Source: Bacillota bacterium (lineage in GTDB: Bacteria > Bacillota > Clostridia > Lachnospirales > Lachnospiraceae). From it: a DNA stretch of 64,000 nt. Shown here piece after piece: positions 7,782 to 15,403 of the stretch. The position numbers and the translations under genes are program-made. The notes beneath the pieces are model-generated. The model worked only from the letters and a program-made list of their open reading frames with translations. It ran no database searches and had not been told where the DNA came from. The first letter of the stretch is position 1. Every line of letters begins with the position of its first letter. The stretch is from NCBI GenBank assembly GCA_023439505.1, contig JAEXNR010000043.1, forward strand, positions 1 through 64,000, given 5' to 3'.

Positions 7782-8126
7782 TCATCGCCATATTTTCGTT
7801 GCATTAGGATCATCAGCGAAACACTGCTCTCTCAACGCTTCTAATTTTGCTGTATGGTCTTCGCGTGGGTCATCATATTTTAACACCTTAATCACTGATA
7901 GTTCAAATCCTTCCAGTCCATACATAGTCCATAGCTCCAACATTCTTTTATTGGGATGCCAATTCGCTTCCAGTTTTACATTGTTGCTGTTGAAGTCTGC
8001 TTTTGTATCTTTGGAGATACCCAAAAACACCTCTCCCGTTTCTCTGCAACGGTACGATATTACACCCATTTCAGGATATCTGTTCTTATAGACTTCCAAA
8101 AGTTCTTTTTTCCTTTTCATATCCAT
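7782..8126 (-). CDS. GIY-YIG nuclease-family-like small protein
   Basis: About 114 residues. Motifs include GVISYRCRETGEVFLGISKD (a beta-hairpin start similar to GIY-YIG folds), a long central region with NWHPNKRMLELW, and EGFELSVIKVLKYDDP near the C-terminus. Proteins of this form in clostridia and bacilli are annotated as GIY-YIG nuclease family. The canonical GIY and YIG tripeptides are not obvious, so nuclease activity is uncertain. The ATG at 8126 is 8 nt after GGAGGTGA; an in-frame GTG upstream lies inside that site. It stands alone between convergent and divergent neighbours. Confidence 0.65.
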   Translation of the reverse strand: MDMKRKKELLEVYKNRYPEMGVISYRCRETGEVFLGISKDTKADFNSNNVKLEANWHPNKRMLELWTMYGLEGFELSVIKVLKYDDPREDHTAKLEALREQCFADDPNATKIWR

Positions 8127-8464
8127 CCTGTTCACCTCCACTTAAGTATAAACCGATTCACAATAAAATAAAATCTACGCTCCGTAGACAATCAATGAAC
8201 ATCCCATAGTATCATGACTGGTATGACTTCTGCTCTTGACTGGTCATCACCTAATACAATATCCGGTAGGCAATCCCTTCCTTATGGAATATTTGATCAC
8301 AAATGGATCTTAAGATGTCAAGAATAACTATATTTAAGTATGACCTATAACCATTCAATGTGATCGTGCTAGAATAAGCAATAGAATGATACACAGAAAA
8401 TACTTTATTTAATTGATAGTATACCCAGGTATCCTATCATCACATAAACAGGAGGAAGAACGAT
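8127..8464. other. Intergenic region, nothing recognised
   Basis: About 340 bp of AT-rich DNA between divergent genes. It must hold promoters for the GIY-YIG-like gene and the GNAT gene, but I see no consensus pair that I would defend. A short dyad GATAGTATACCCAGGTATCC precedes the GNAT ribosome site. Confidence 0.4.
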
Positions 8465-9442
8465 ATGAATTATGAATTTAATTTTTACAAAGAGGGGGAT
8501 TTTGAGGATATTGAACAACTTGTACTCGCATCCTATCAATGGGAATATCCGGTCTGGGGATTGAGCCGTCATGAATTTACCAAGGGATTGCATCCGGCTT
8601 ATACGGGGCATTATCATGCATGGCAGCATACGGTCGGAGTCTACAGGGAAAATGGAAACGTGGTAGCCTGTGTTATCAATGAAGGCTGTTATAACGGAGA
8701 AGTATTCTTCCTGTTTGATTCTCTAAACCGTGCTAAAGACAGAGAACTTCTCAGAGATATGATAAAATTTGCAAAGACATACGCCTCTGCTGTTAAAGAG
8801 GATAAAAGAACAAGGTCTTTAAACCTATATGTACCTGACTGGCATACTACACTAAAGGAAATGGTAAGTGAACATGGTTTTCATGAAATGGAGCAGTGTG
8901 AGGAATTATATATATTACCCTTTGGCAAAAACCCCTTTGAGGTAAAACTCCCCGATGGTTATACCTTAGCAGATGGTAATACTACTCCGGACTTTTATCT
9001 TTCCAATACCCATTGGTTATCATTTGGTTATGGAAGTGATGAGCATGCCTGTGAGCACGGCGAAACTGCCTTTCATGATTTAAGAAGGATGAAGCATTAT
9101 AGAAAAGATTTGGACTTATGCGTTCTTGATCCGGAAAACAGACCAGTTGCATCAGCTCTCATATGGTTTGATGAACATATGCCCATCTGTGAGCTGGAAC
9201 CTCTTGCTGTTGTTTGGTGGGAGAGAAGGAAGGGCATAGCAACAGCCCTGTTACACGAAGCTGTAAACAGAGTACAGCTCCTTTGCCCTGCTTGTAGCGG
9301 TATGTTAGGCGGGAATCAGCCCTTCTATAGCAAAATCGGTTATGAGAAAAAAGCATCTATTCCTTTGTATCATTGGGAACTGGAGGTCTTTATTTCCTGG
9401 GAAAAGGAATCCTATGATAAGATTTATTCCAAAGAAGTTTAG
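8465..9442 (+). CDS. GNAT-family N-acetyltransferase, two-domain
   Basis: 325 residues, about twice a single GNAT fold. The N-terminal half (residues 1-150) looks like a degenerate GNAT domain with VVACVINEGCYNGEVFFLF. The C-terminal half has VASALIWFDEHMPICELEPLAV followed by the acetyl-CoA-binding loop, here RRKGIATALLHEAV (family pattern Q/RxxGxG/A), and FYSKIGYEKK. The substrate is unknown. The ATG follows AGGAGGAAGAACGAT. It is a single gene ending 17 nt from a convergent DUF421 gene. Confidence 0.82.
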   Translation: MNYEFNFYKEGDFEDIEQLVLASYQWEYPVWGLSRHEFTKGLHPAYTGHYHAWQHTVGVYRENGNVVACVINEGCYNGEVFFLFDSLNRAKDRELLRDMIKFAKTYASAVKEDKRTRSLNLYVPDWHTTLKEMVSEHGFHEMEQCEELYILPFGKNPFEVKLPDGYTLADGNTTPDFYLSNTHWLSFGYGSDEHACEHGETAFHDLRRMKHYRKDLDLCVLDPENRPVASALIWFDEHMPICELEPLAVVWWERRKGIATALLHEAVNRVQLLCPACSGMLGGNQPFYSKIGYEKKASIPLYHWELEVFISWEKESYDKIYSKEV

Positions 9443-9459
9443 CATCATCTGGTAGGCCA

Positions 9460-10185
9460 TCAATGCTTTACGATAGGTACCGGTACCCCATTTTCATTTC
9501 TCAGGGAAATCTGAAGTTCATGATGTTGGTTAATCGATGCAAAGAAAATCGAATTGATATCATCAATCTGATTGTTATTTAATTGCTTCGCCAGCCATGC
9601 ATGATCCAGTTTTAAATAAGTCAGCACATCCGAATAGACATGACCTTCCATGATTAACGGATAGGTCATGTTGGATATCTTCTTATCAATTCCCATATCT
9701 TCCACAGTAACTGCATTTTTCTTGTATTTCTTTAAGACGCTTAAATTACCGTTTGCTTCAATGATGGCAATCTCAACTTCATTGATATCAAATACATCCT
9801 TTTCTCTCAGCATTTGAAGGATATTATCAATCGCGTAATGTATTTTTTTCATATTTTTATTCAGAAGTTTCCCATTATGAATAACTATCGTCGGTTCAAA
9901 TGTAATTAATCTTCCGATTTTTCGACTGGAAATCTTAATGTAGGAAACAACCCTTTGCAGCAAACCAATTCCTATGATAGCGACAGCGGTTGGAATATGC
10001 TTAACATCAGGTTCTGCGATATCCGCCCCTACAACGGAGCCCAGAATAATAATTACCAGATAATCAAATACCGGTAATTCTCCAATTGTACGTTTCCCCA
10101 TGAATATTGTAACAAAAAGAACCAAAGGTAATATGGTGATAATTCTCAGTAAGACAATAGACGAATCTTGAATAAATTCAGGCAT
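9460..10185 (-). CDS. DUF421 (YetF-like) membrane protein, full length
   Basis: 241 residues. Three N-terminal TM helices (about residues 8-28, 38-58 and 65-85) are followed by the YetF-type cytoplasmic domain containing FEPTIVIHNGKLLNKNMKK, an ILQMLREKDVFDINEVE helix and EANGNLSVLKK. The family is common in Firmicutes and includes spore-associated YetF/YrbG/YkjA proteins; its biochemical function is not settled. The ATG follows AGGAGATG. A closely related paralogue lies 96 bp upstream in the same orientation and has lost the middle of this protein. Confidence 0.85.
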   Translation of the reverse strand: MPEFIQDSSIVLLRIITILPLVLFVTIFMGKRTIGELPVFDYLVIIILGSVVGADIAEPDVKHIPTAVAIIGIGLLQRVVSYIKISSRKIGRLITFEPTIVIHNGKLLNKNMKKIHYAIDNILQMLREKDVFDINEVEIAIIEANGNLSVLKKYKKNAVTVEDMGIDKKISNMTYPLIMEGHVYSDVLTYLKLDHAWLAKQLNNNQIDDINSIFFASINQHHELQISLRNENGVPVPIVKH

Positions 10186-10281
10186 GAATTCATCTCCTAT
10201 TTATGATTGTAATAAAATTATTTTATTGCTATAGCGTGTTTTTGAATCCCTATACGATGGTCATAAAAAGGATATAACGAT

Positions 10282-10833
10282 TTAGTGTTTTAAAATCGGT
10301 ACCCTTATATTGTCCTCATTCTTTAATGAGATATGCAGTTCATGGTCTTGGTTAATTGACGCAAGAAAAATATCTTGAAGGCTTAGTTTGCGATCTTTAA
10401 TTTGACCCATGAGCCATGCCTCATCAAGACATAGATAATTTAACACTTGCGAATAAATGATACCTTCTATCACAACAGGGTAAGTCATTGCAGATGTTTT
10501 TATAGCGAGCTTCATATCTTCTCTGGTAACTGCATTTTTCTCTGACTTTTTTAGAACACTGAGATTGCCACTTGCTTCAATAATAGCGGTTTCCACTTCA
10601 CTGATATCAAATATCTCTTTTTCTCTAAGCATTTGAAGGACATTATCAATGGAATAATGGATTCTCCCCAGGTTCTTCTTTAAGAGTTTACCGTTTTGGA
10701 TGACAATCGTGGGCTCAAAGGTAGGCAGTTCTCCAATCGCGCGCTTTCCCATATATAGTGTGACCAGTAGCAATAAGGGCAAAATCGTTATAATTCTACC
10801 GAGAACAAGACCAGAATCTTTCAAAAATTCCAT
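10282..10833 (-). CDS. DUF421 paralogue lacking TM2 and TM3
   Basis: 183 residues, aligned throughout with its downstream neighbour except for one clean gap. The sequence GKRAIGELP is followed at once by TFEPTIVIQNGK, whereas the neighbour has 56 extra residues between the matching positions, holding TM helices 2 and 3. The frame is kept and the C-terminal domain is intact (ILQMLREKEIFDISEVE, EASGNLSVLKK). The product would have one membrane helix. I start at the ATG at 10833, after AAAGGTGG; GTG codons just upstream overlap that site. Either a deletion derivative or a functional partner of the full-length protein. Confidence 0.8.
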   Translation of the reverse strand: MEFLKDSGLVLGRIITILPLLLLVTLYMGKRAIGELPTFEPTIVIQNGKLLKKNLGRIHYSIDNVLQMLREKEIFDISEVETAIIEASGNLSVLKKSEKNAVTREDMKLAIKTSAMTYPVVIEGIIYSQVLNYLCLDEAWLMGQIKDRKLSLQDIFLASINQDHELHISLKNEDNIRVPILKH

Positions 10834-11023
10834 CTTTGCCACCACCTTTCTAATGATTTAATACTGCTATCTTTTCCTTAATTTCCTTTCAATATACCTT
10901 TAAGGAGTTCCCAATTTATCATAGTCCAATTCCATTCCCGCAATGAATGCCCGTCCAGAATAATTTCACAATAGTCCGGACGAAACCTTCCTGAAAGTTA
11001 TGTTGCCGGGATTTAAAAATCAG

Positions 11024-11054
11024 TTGACTATTCCCTTAGGTGTTGGATTATAAT
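11024..11054 (+). promoter_or_regulatory. MerR-type promoter with 19-bp spacer
   Basis: TTGACT (11024-11029) and TATAAT (11049-11054) are separated by 19 bp, the overlong spacing typical of promoters that MerR proteins untwist. The spacer carries a partial dyad around CCCTTAGGTG. It precedes the merR-like gene itself, implying autoregulation. Confidence 0.75.
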
Positions 11055-11073
11055 TGGTCTGGAGGTGATCATT

Positions 11074-11952
11074 ATGATGATAAATGAAGCAAGTAAAATT
11101 ACTAATTTGACAAAAAAGGCAATCGAATACTACGCTGAGCAAAATCTAATTCATCCTGACCTGTTAAGCAACGGATATCGGGATTTTAGGGATGATGATA
11201 TCGAATGTCTAAAGAAAATCTCCGTTTTGCGCAAGCTGGGATTAAGTATTAGAGAGATCAAAGATGTACTTTCCGATGAAAGTGGAGATGTGCTGAAAAA
11301 GATAGCGGTACAAAATGAGTTGAACGCACAAAGAGAAAAAACCAGAAATGCCATTCTCGATCAGCTGAGCTGTGGAGAGAACTATGCAAAAATCAGTGCA
11401 GACTTACTTGCACTGGAACAAAATGCTACTGTTACAGAAAAGTTATTGGATGCTTTTCCCGGATTTTACGGCAGGTTAATCAGTCTCCATTGGGCGCGCT
11501 TTTTAAATGAGCCATTGCTGACTGAGGAGCAAAAATCAGCCTATGAAGAAATCCTGACATTCTTAGATAATGTACCCACGCTGGATTTCCCGGAAAGCCT
11601 GCAGACTTATTTTAATGAAGCAACAAAAGACATTCGTACGGACGATCTTAACAAGATGAATGAAAAAACAAAACAGTCTATTGAAAATCCGGAAACCTTT
11701 CTATCTGAAAACAAGGAGATGCTGGAAAATTATCTGGCATTTATCCAGACGGATGAGTACAGGAACTCACCCATGTATCAAATGAAATCTCTTTTGGCTG
11801 AATTTAACAAAAACAGTGGCTACTACGATATCTTAGTTCCTGCCATGAAGAAAATAAGTCCTTCTTATGCACAATATTGTAAACAAAGTGAAATTGCGAA
11901 TGATGTACTTTGTGCCCGGTATCCGCAAGCAAAACTGCTTGATCTACAATGA
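11074..11952 (+). CDS. MerR-family transcriptional regulator with large C-terminal domain
   Basis: About 292 residues. The N-terminal winged helix runs MINEASKITNLTKKAIEYYAEQNLI to RDFRDDDIECLKKI, and is followed by a coiled-coil helix (about 75-105). Residues 110-292 form a helical effector region rich in aromatic residues (YGRLISLHWARFLNEPLL, YYDILVPAMKKISPSY). The family usually binds a drug or small ligand there. I chose the ATG at 11074, 8 nt after GGAGGTG. No transporter gene follows directly; the next gene is of unknown function. Confidence 0.87.
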   Translation: MMINEASKITNLTKKAIEYYAEQNLIHPDLLSNGYRDFRDDDIECLKKISVLRKLGLSIREIKDVLSDESGDVLKKIAVQNELNAQREKTRNAILDQLSCGENYAKISADLLALEQNATVTEKLLDAFPGFYGRLISLHWARFLNEPLLTEEQKSAYEEILTFLDNVPTLDFPESLQTYFNEATKDIRTDDLNKMNEKTKQSIENPETFLSENKEMLENYLAFIQTDEYRNSPMYQMKSLLAEFNKNSGYYDILVPAMKKISPSYAQYCKQSEIANDVLCARYPQAKLLDLQ

Positions 11953-12040
11953 ATCTGATCTCCTATCTGGTATAAATGCTATATAGCAGGAAGCAATCCA
12001 TAATATGTCAAATATTTATTCAGGAAAAGTTGGAAATAGA

Positions 12041-12070
12041 TTGGTAATTTTTTATCAATTATGGTACAAT
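12041..12070 (+). promoter_or_regulatory. Putative promoter of the unknown gene at 12108
   Basis: TTGGTA (12041-12046) and TACAAT (12065-12070) with an 18-bp spacer, followed by a GGAGG ribosome site before the ATG at 12108. Confidence 0.5.
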
Positions 12071-12107
12071 AGAATTATATAAGTACTGTGTAAATGGAGG
12101 ATGATTT

Positions 12108-12821
12108 ATGGCATCTCACACTATCTTTATTGAGCCGAATATCCTTAGCTCTGCGAAATATTCGGCCAGAATAATAGACTTTTGTTTATCATTCTGCAAT
12201 CAGATCACCTTTGGTACACACCTGGCTTACTATGAATTATCTATGCAGGAATATGACGTTGCCTGCAACGAATTTCTTCAATATTACAGGAACGAGGACA
12301 CAAAAAGAAGAATCAAATTTGAGAACGATTTGGAATATAAACATGCTGTAATGGGGCAGCAGTCCAAGTCAAACAATATAACCAAATATTTTGACAGACT
12401 CCACCAATATGATCTGGTGGAATTCACAGAAATCAAGAAATCCCTGGCACATTATATACACAATTCCACGGACCGCCTTCCCAAGTCCACCGGTTATCGT
12501 AAAGATAAACGCAGCACAGCCTCTTCTCTTCCAACGGAAGCCTTTACGAAAGTCAGATTTACTTTCTCCCACTGTACCACCGGAGCTCCATACAGAGTTT
12601 ACTATTTTGGGATAACGCCCGCCCTGAAGCATCACTTATTAACGGAAGGTAATCTACTGAACTATTATTCGTATCATGGGATAGAATTAGAGGACCCTGC
12701 TTTTTATTCTGATGACAGTCTAATACTATCCGTCTGTACCCATGAACGGTTGACAGCTCTTTATTTATCAGAAGCTCACTGGAAGGCGTTTCAACAGCTT
12801 GAAATCCCCTATAAGAAATAG
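12108..12821 (+). CDS. Protein of unknown function, 237 aa
   Basis: I do not recognise this protein. It has no signal peptide and no convincing TM helix. It is rich in Tyr, His and Ser, with a basic middle (KSTGYRKDKRSTASS, about 124-138) and a C-terminal mixed alpha/beta segment (VRFTFSHCTTGAPYRVYYFG; LILSVCTHERLTALYLSEAHW). The last part could be a small sensing or immunity-type fold, but this is speculation. The start is firm: ATG with GGAGGATGATTT. A strong terminator follows, so it is monocistronic; the DUF4275 gene starts 120 bp downstream. Confidence 0.72.
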   Translation: MASHTIFIEPNILSSAKYSARIIDFCLSFCNQITFGTHLAYYELSMQEYDVACNEFLQYYRNEDTKRRIKFENDLEYKHAVMGQQSKSNNITKYFDRLHQYDLVEFTEIKKSLAHYIHNSTDRLPKSTGYRKDKRSTASSLPTEAFTKVRFTFSHCTTGAPYRVYYFGITPALKHHLLTEGNLLNYYSYHGIELEDPAFYSDDSLILSVCTHERLTALYLSEAHWKAFQQLEIPYKK

Positions 12822-12828
12822 CATAAGT

Positions 12829-12868
12829 ATAAGTAAATTCAATGACTACAATCATTGAATTTACTTAT
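12829..12868. terminator. Perfect 17-bp terminator hairpin
   Basis: ATAAGTAAATTCAATGA (12829-12845) pairs without mismatch with 12852-12868 across a 6-nt loop. It directly follows the unknown gene. Confidence 0.75.
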
Positions 12869-12939
12869 GTCAAAAACGTATTATGCATTTCCATTCCGAT
12901 TAACGAATAAAATAAAAGCATTTTTAAGTTAGGAGCACC

Positions 12940-13524
12940 ATGCTGCAGAGAAATTGGATCCTCAAGGAATTACAAAAAATAAATTTAATCCACGACGAAG
13001 CAGAAAAAAGTCTGCGTTATCAACAAATCTATGCCATAATCGAAAAAGTGGATGACTACAATAACTATATTTTCAACTATGAATATGAACAAAAAAGACA
13101 GAAAATAATTAATCGTGGTGTTTTATTTATTCCCCTGGTCAATCATAGTGGGATTAAATCAAACTGGAGCAAAATTTTTGCTGCATCCGTAAGTTCTAAA
13201 GAAAAAAAAGAGATCTACTATGACAGCTATCGCTGGCATATTTTCAGCTTTGAGAAGGTCCTGGCCCTAACCGGTACAAAGGCCAGGCAAGCCTTCAACA
13301 AATGTAAGAAGGAAAAGGTATTCATCTTCTACCAGCATAAGAAGGAAGCCTACCAGATAGATCACGCTAATTTTCTCAAATCTTCTGATTTTGATGACGA
13401 CTATGATATCTACCTTTTTGATGCCGTAAATCAATGGACCTATGTTCATACGCATGAAATGCAATGCGGACCCTATTTTTATCAAATCAAACAGGCTCGA
13501 TCCAGGAACAAAAACTCAGGATGA
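12940..13524 (+). CDS. DUF4275-family protein
   Basis: 194 residues. The C-terminal two thirds match my memory of the DUF4275 pattern: WHIFSFEKVLALTGTKARQAFN, then VFIFYQHKKEAYQI, then a C-terminal DIYLFDAVNQWTYVHTHE and CGPYFYQI. The N-terminal 60 residues are helical and charged. No signal peptide or membrane helix is visible. Function in the family is unknown; members sit in scattered accessory regions of Firmicutes. The ATG is preceded by TTAGGAGCACC. Confidence 0.7.
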   Translation: MLQRNWILKELQKINLIHDEAEKSLRYQQIYAIIEKVDDYNNYIFNYEYEQKRQKIINRGVLFIPLVNHSGIKSNWSKIFAASVSSKEKKEIYYDSYRWHIFSFEKVLALTGTKARQAFNKCKKEKVFIFYQHKKEAYQIDHANFLKSSDFDDDYDIYLFDAVNQWTYVHTHEMQCGPYFYQIKQARSRNKNSG

Positions 13525-13581
13525 CCATAAACCCATTCGTAATTACCATTTAAGTTACCCTTTTGATTAATATTCCTTGTA

Positions 13582-13610
13582 TTGACAAAATTCAATAGCA
13601 ATATTATAAT
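13582..13610 (+). promoter_or_regulatory. Consensus promoter ahead of the T-box-like leader
   Basis: TTGACA (13582-13587), 17-bp spacer, TATAAT (13605-13610): a perfect vegetative promoter. Transcription would begin near 13617 and enter the leader described next. Confidence 0.8.
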
Positions 13611-13616
13611 ATTCCC

Positions 13617-13837
13617 AAACAAAATGACGAAGACCCTCAAATATGATCGAACGATACAGAGAACCGTGTTAGCTGAGAAACGGTACCAGTAAATGATATT
13701 TGAATATCCCTTCCGATTGGCATCTCGAACCTTATCAGTAGAGCATGACGTATTTTCCACGTTACAGGAAACGCATATGATGGTATGCCGTAAATAGCAG
13801 ATAACTACTCTCATCCTATTTGCGATGAGCTTTTTTA
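13617..13837 (+). promoter_or_regulatory. T-box-like leader with terminator
   Basis: Several T-box landmarks occur in order. There is a stem I with CAGAGA and GCTGAGAAA (13659-13681), a 3' strand ATATTTGAATATCC that could carry a Tyr UAU or Ile AUC specifier, an AGTAGAGC...CGTTACAG stem III region (13738-13766), and an ATGGTATGCCG element at about 13780-13790 that keeps the UGGN bulge but departs from AGGGTGGTACCGCG. A terminator stem CTCATC/GATGAG with T6 ends at 13836. The valS leader in this window shares CAGAGA, GCTGA and CGTTACAG. It would control the 25-codon ORF and GNAT gene by tRNA charging. Confidence 0.65.
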
Positions 13838-13883
13838 TTTTCCGGCTGCCATAACAAACTTTTACTTAAAGGGGGCGGTTGGT

Positions 13884-13961
13884 ATGAAAAATACCGGTAT
13901 GATTTCCAGTTTATCCAATCTATTAAAATCAGTTGCTACTATTTTAATGAAAGTGAGATAA
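13884..13961 (+). CDS. 25-residue amphipathic peptide ORF
   Basis: ATG at 13884 with an AGGGGGC site 6-7 nt upstream opens 25 codons reading MKNTGMISSLSNLLKSVA and on to ILMKVR. The pattern of hydrophobic residues every three to four positions with Lys and Ser between fits an amphipathic helix. It sits between the T-box-like leader and the GNAT gene and its stop overlaps the region of the GNAT start. It may be a small membrane-active peptide, or a leader peptide coupling translation to the acetyltransferase. Confidence 0.5.
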   Translation: MKNTGMISSLSNLLKSVATILMKVR

Positions 13962-13968
13962 ATTGATC

Positions 13969-14520
13969 ATGAACGTATATAAAGAAGATTATATACTAAA
14001 AAATGGCACCACAATAACCATAAGATATCCTAAGGTAGAAGATGCAGAAGCTATTATTCAATTAATAAAAGCTGCCGATTCGGAGAGCCTTTTCCTTGCC
14101 AGAGAACCGGAAGAATTTCAGATTTCTATTGAAGAGGAACAGAGGATGATATCGGGAATCACGAGTAGTGAAGGGAGAACCTGGTTTATCGCTGAATATC
14201 AGAACGAAATTGTAGGTCAGGCATCTATCGGTTATATTAGAAATAACCTTCGATATTATCATCGAGCCAGTGTTGCTTTTATTCTTCTAAAGAAATTCTG
14301 GGGGATGGGCATTGGAGGCAAGCTGATGGAATCATGTCTGAAATGGGCTAACAAATACCATGTGGAAAAACTCGAACTTGATGTTGTCACCGATAACGCA
14401 AGAGCCATTAAAATGTATGAGGGATTTGGTTTTAGAAAAACAGGCACGATTCACAACGCATTAAAATATGCTGACGGATCTTATGCAGATGAATATTTGA
14501 TGGAATTATTCCTGCGATGA
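13969..14520 (+). CDS. GNAT-family N-acetyltransferase
   Basis: About 183 residues with one GNAT domain. The N-terminal strand is ITIRYPKVEDAEAIIQLI, the core beta-4 is IVGQASIGYI, the acetyl-CoA loop is GMGIGGKLMESCLKWA (about 107-122) and the final motif is NARAIKMYEGFGFRKTG. It resembles RimJ/RimL-like or small-molecule acetyltransferases. The ATG at 13969 is my choice; an in-frame TTG at 13963 sits better behind AGTGAG, so the start is uncertain by two codons. It begins 7 nt after the 25-codon ORF, so translation is probably coupled, and lies under the T-box-like leader. Confidence 0.87.
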   Translation: MNVYKEDYILKNGTTITIRYPKVEDAEAIIQLIKAADSESLFLAREPEEFQISIEEEQRMISGITSSEGRTWFIAEYQNEIVGQASIGYIRNNLRYYHRASVAFILLKKFWGMGIGGKLMESCLKWANKYHVEKLELDVVTDNARAIKMYEGFGFRKTGTIHNALKYADGSYADEYLMELFLR

Positions 14521-14540
14521 TAAAGTGTAACAGCCATTAT

Positions 14541-14567
14541 AGGAACCCCATTTCGAAAGGGGTTCCT
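14541..14567. terminator. Shared terminator hairpin
   Basis: AGGAACCCC (14541-14549) pairs with GGGGTTCCT (14559-14567) over a 9-nt loop, between the convergent GNAT and phosphatase genes. Confidence 0.7.
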
Positions 14568-14629
14568 GTTGCATATACACACATATGGTATTTAGTATCA
14601 GAATATGTTACTGCATAACGCTCTTACCC

Positions 14630-15103
14630 CTATCTGTCCAAATGATAATCTTCTAATATTCTTTGCAATAATGCCTCACATCCGATAGAGATATCCTCAT
14701 AAGTCTTCGCAAAATCTCCGGTATACCAGGGATCAGCCACATCTCCCGGTTTCTGCGTATAATCTAATATTCTCTGAACCTTATTCATGGTATCTTTCCC
14801 GATAATTCTATTGATGTTCACAATGTTTCTATGATCCATTGCAATGATATAATCATATTCCTTGTAATCCTTAACACTCATCTGAATTGCTCGTTTCCCC
14901 TCAGTTGAGATACCCAGGGTACTTAAGATTCTTCTGGTTCCATGATGAACGCCATTGCCGATTTCCTCCGTACTTGTAGCGGCCGAAGCAATTTCAAAGT
15001 AATCACTCAAGCCCCTCTGTTTCACAATTTCCTTCAATACAAATTCTGCCATTGGAGAACGGCAAATGTTACCGTGACAGACAAACAGTATTTTAATTTT
15101 CAT
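14630..15103 (-). CDS. Low-molecular-weight protein-tyrosine phosphatase
   Basis: 157 residues, the usual LMW-PTP length. The phosphate-binding loop is CHGNICRSPMAE near the N-terminus (CX5RS), with the nucleophilic cysteine at residue 9. The general-acid aspartate is in DVADPWYTGDF near residue 124. The fold removes phosphate from tyrosine; in Firmicutes such enzymes act on stress and cell-surface polysaccharide regulators. No kinase or capsule gene is adjacent, so the substrate is unknown. It is monocistronic, with GGATAAG before the ATG. Confidence 0.92.
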   Translation of the reverse strand: MKIKILFVCHGNICRSPMAEFVLKEIVKQRGLSDYFEIASAATSTEEIGNGVHHGTRRILSTLGISTEGKRAIQMSVKDYKEYDYIIAMDHRNIVNINRIIGKDTMNKVQRILDYTQKPGDVADPWYTGDFAKTYEDISIGCEALLQRILEDYHLDR

Positions 15104-15309
15104 ATCTTATCCTTTCCTTTATGTTGATATCATCACCATTTCGTTAATTGTCTGTCGATATTTTAACATAGCACATCCTTATTTTCCACTATAAGTGATG
15201 TTTGGAAAACTTCATCATGGGTACTGGTAAAAGGGAAACTATTCTTCCTCTTGCCCGACACTGATTTTACATAGATTTTACATAAGTCATACTTTATACT
15301 GTTATTTGT

Positions 15310-15338
15310 TTGACTTTTGTCATATTATTGTGTAATAT
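15310..15338 (+). promoter_or_regulatory. Promoter of the Big2-type protein gene
   Basis: TTGACT (15310-15315), 17-bp spacer, TAATAT (15333-15338). It leaves a 5' leader of about 60 nt before AGGGAGC and the ATG at 15404. The rest of the 300-bp gap upstream holds nothing I recognise. Confidence 0.65.
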
Positions 15339-15403
15339 GTATATTGTTGTAGAATAAATACTACACAAACTCAACAAATAAAAACTAAATAGGGAGCAGA
15401 CAA

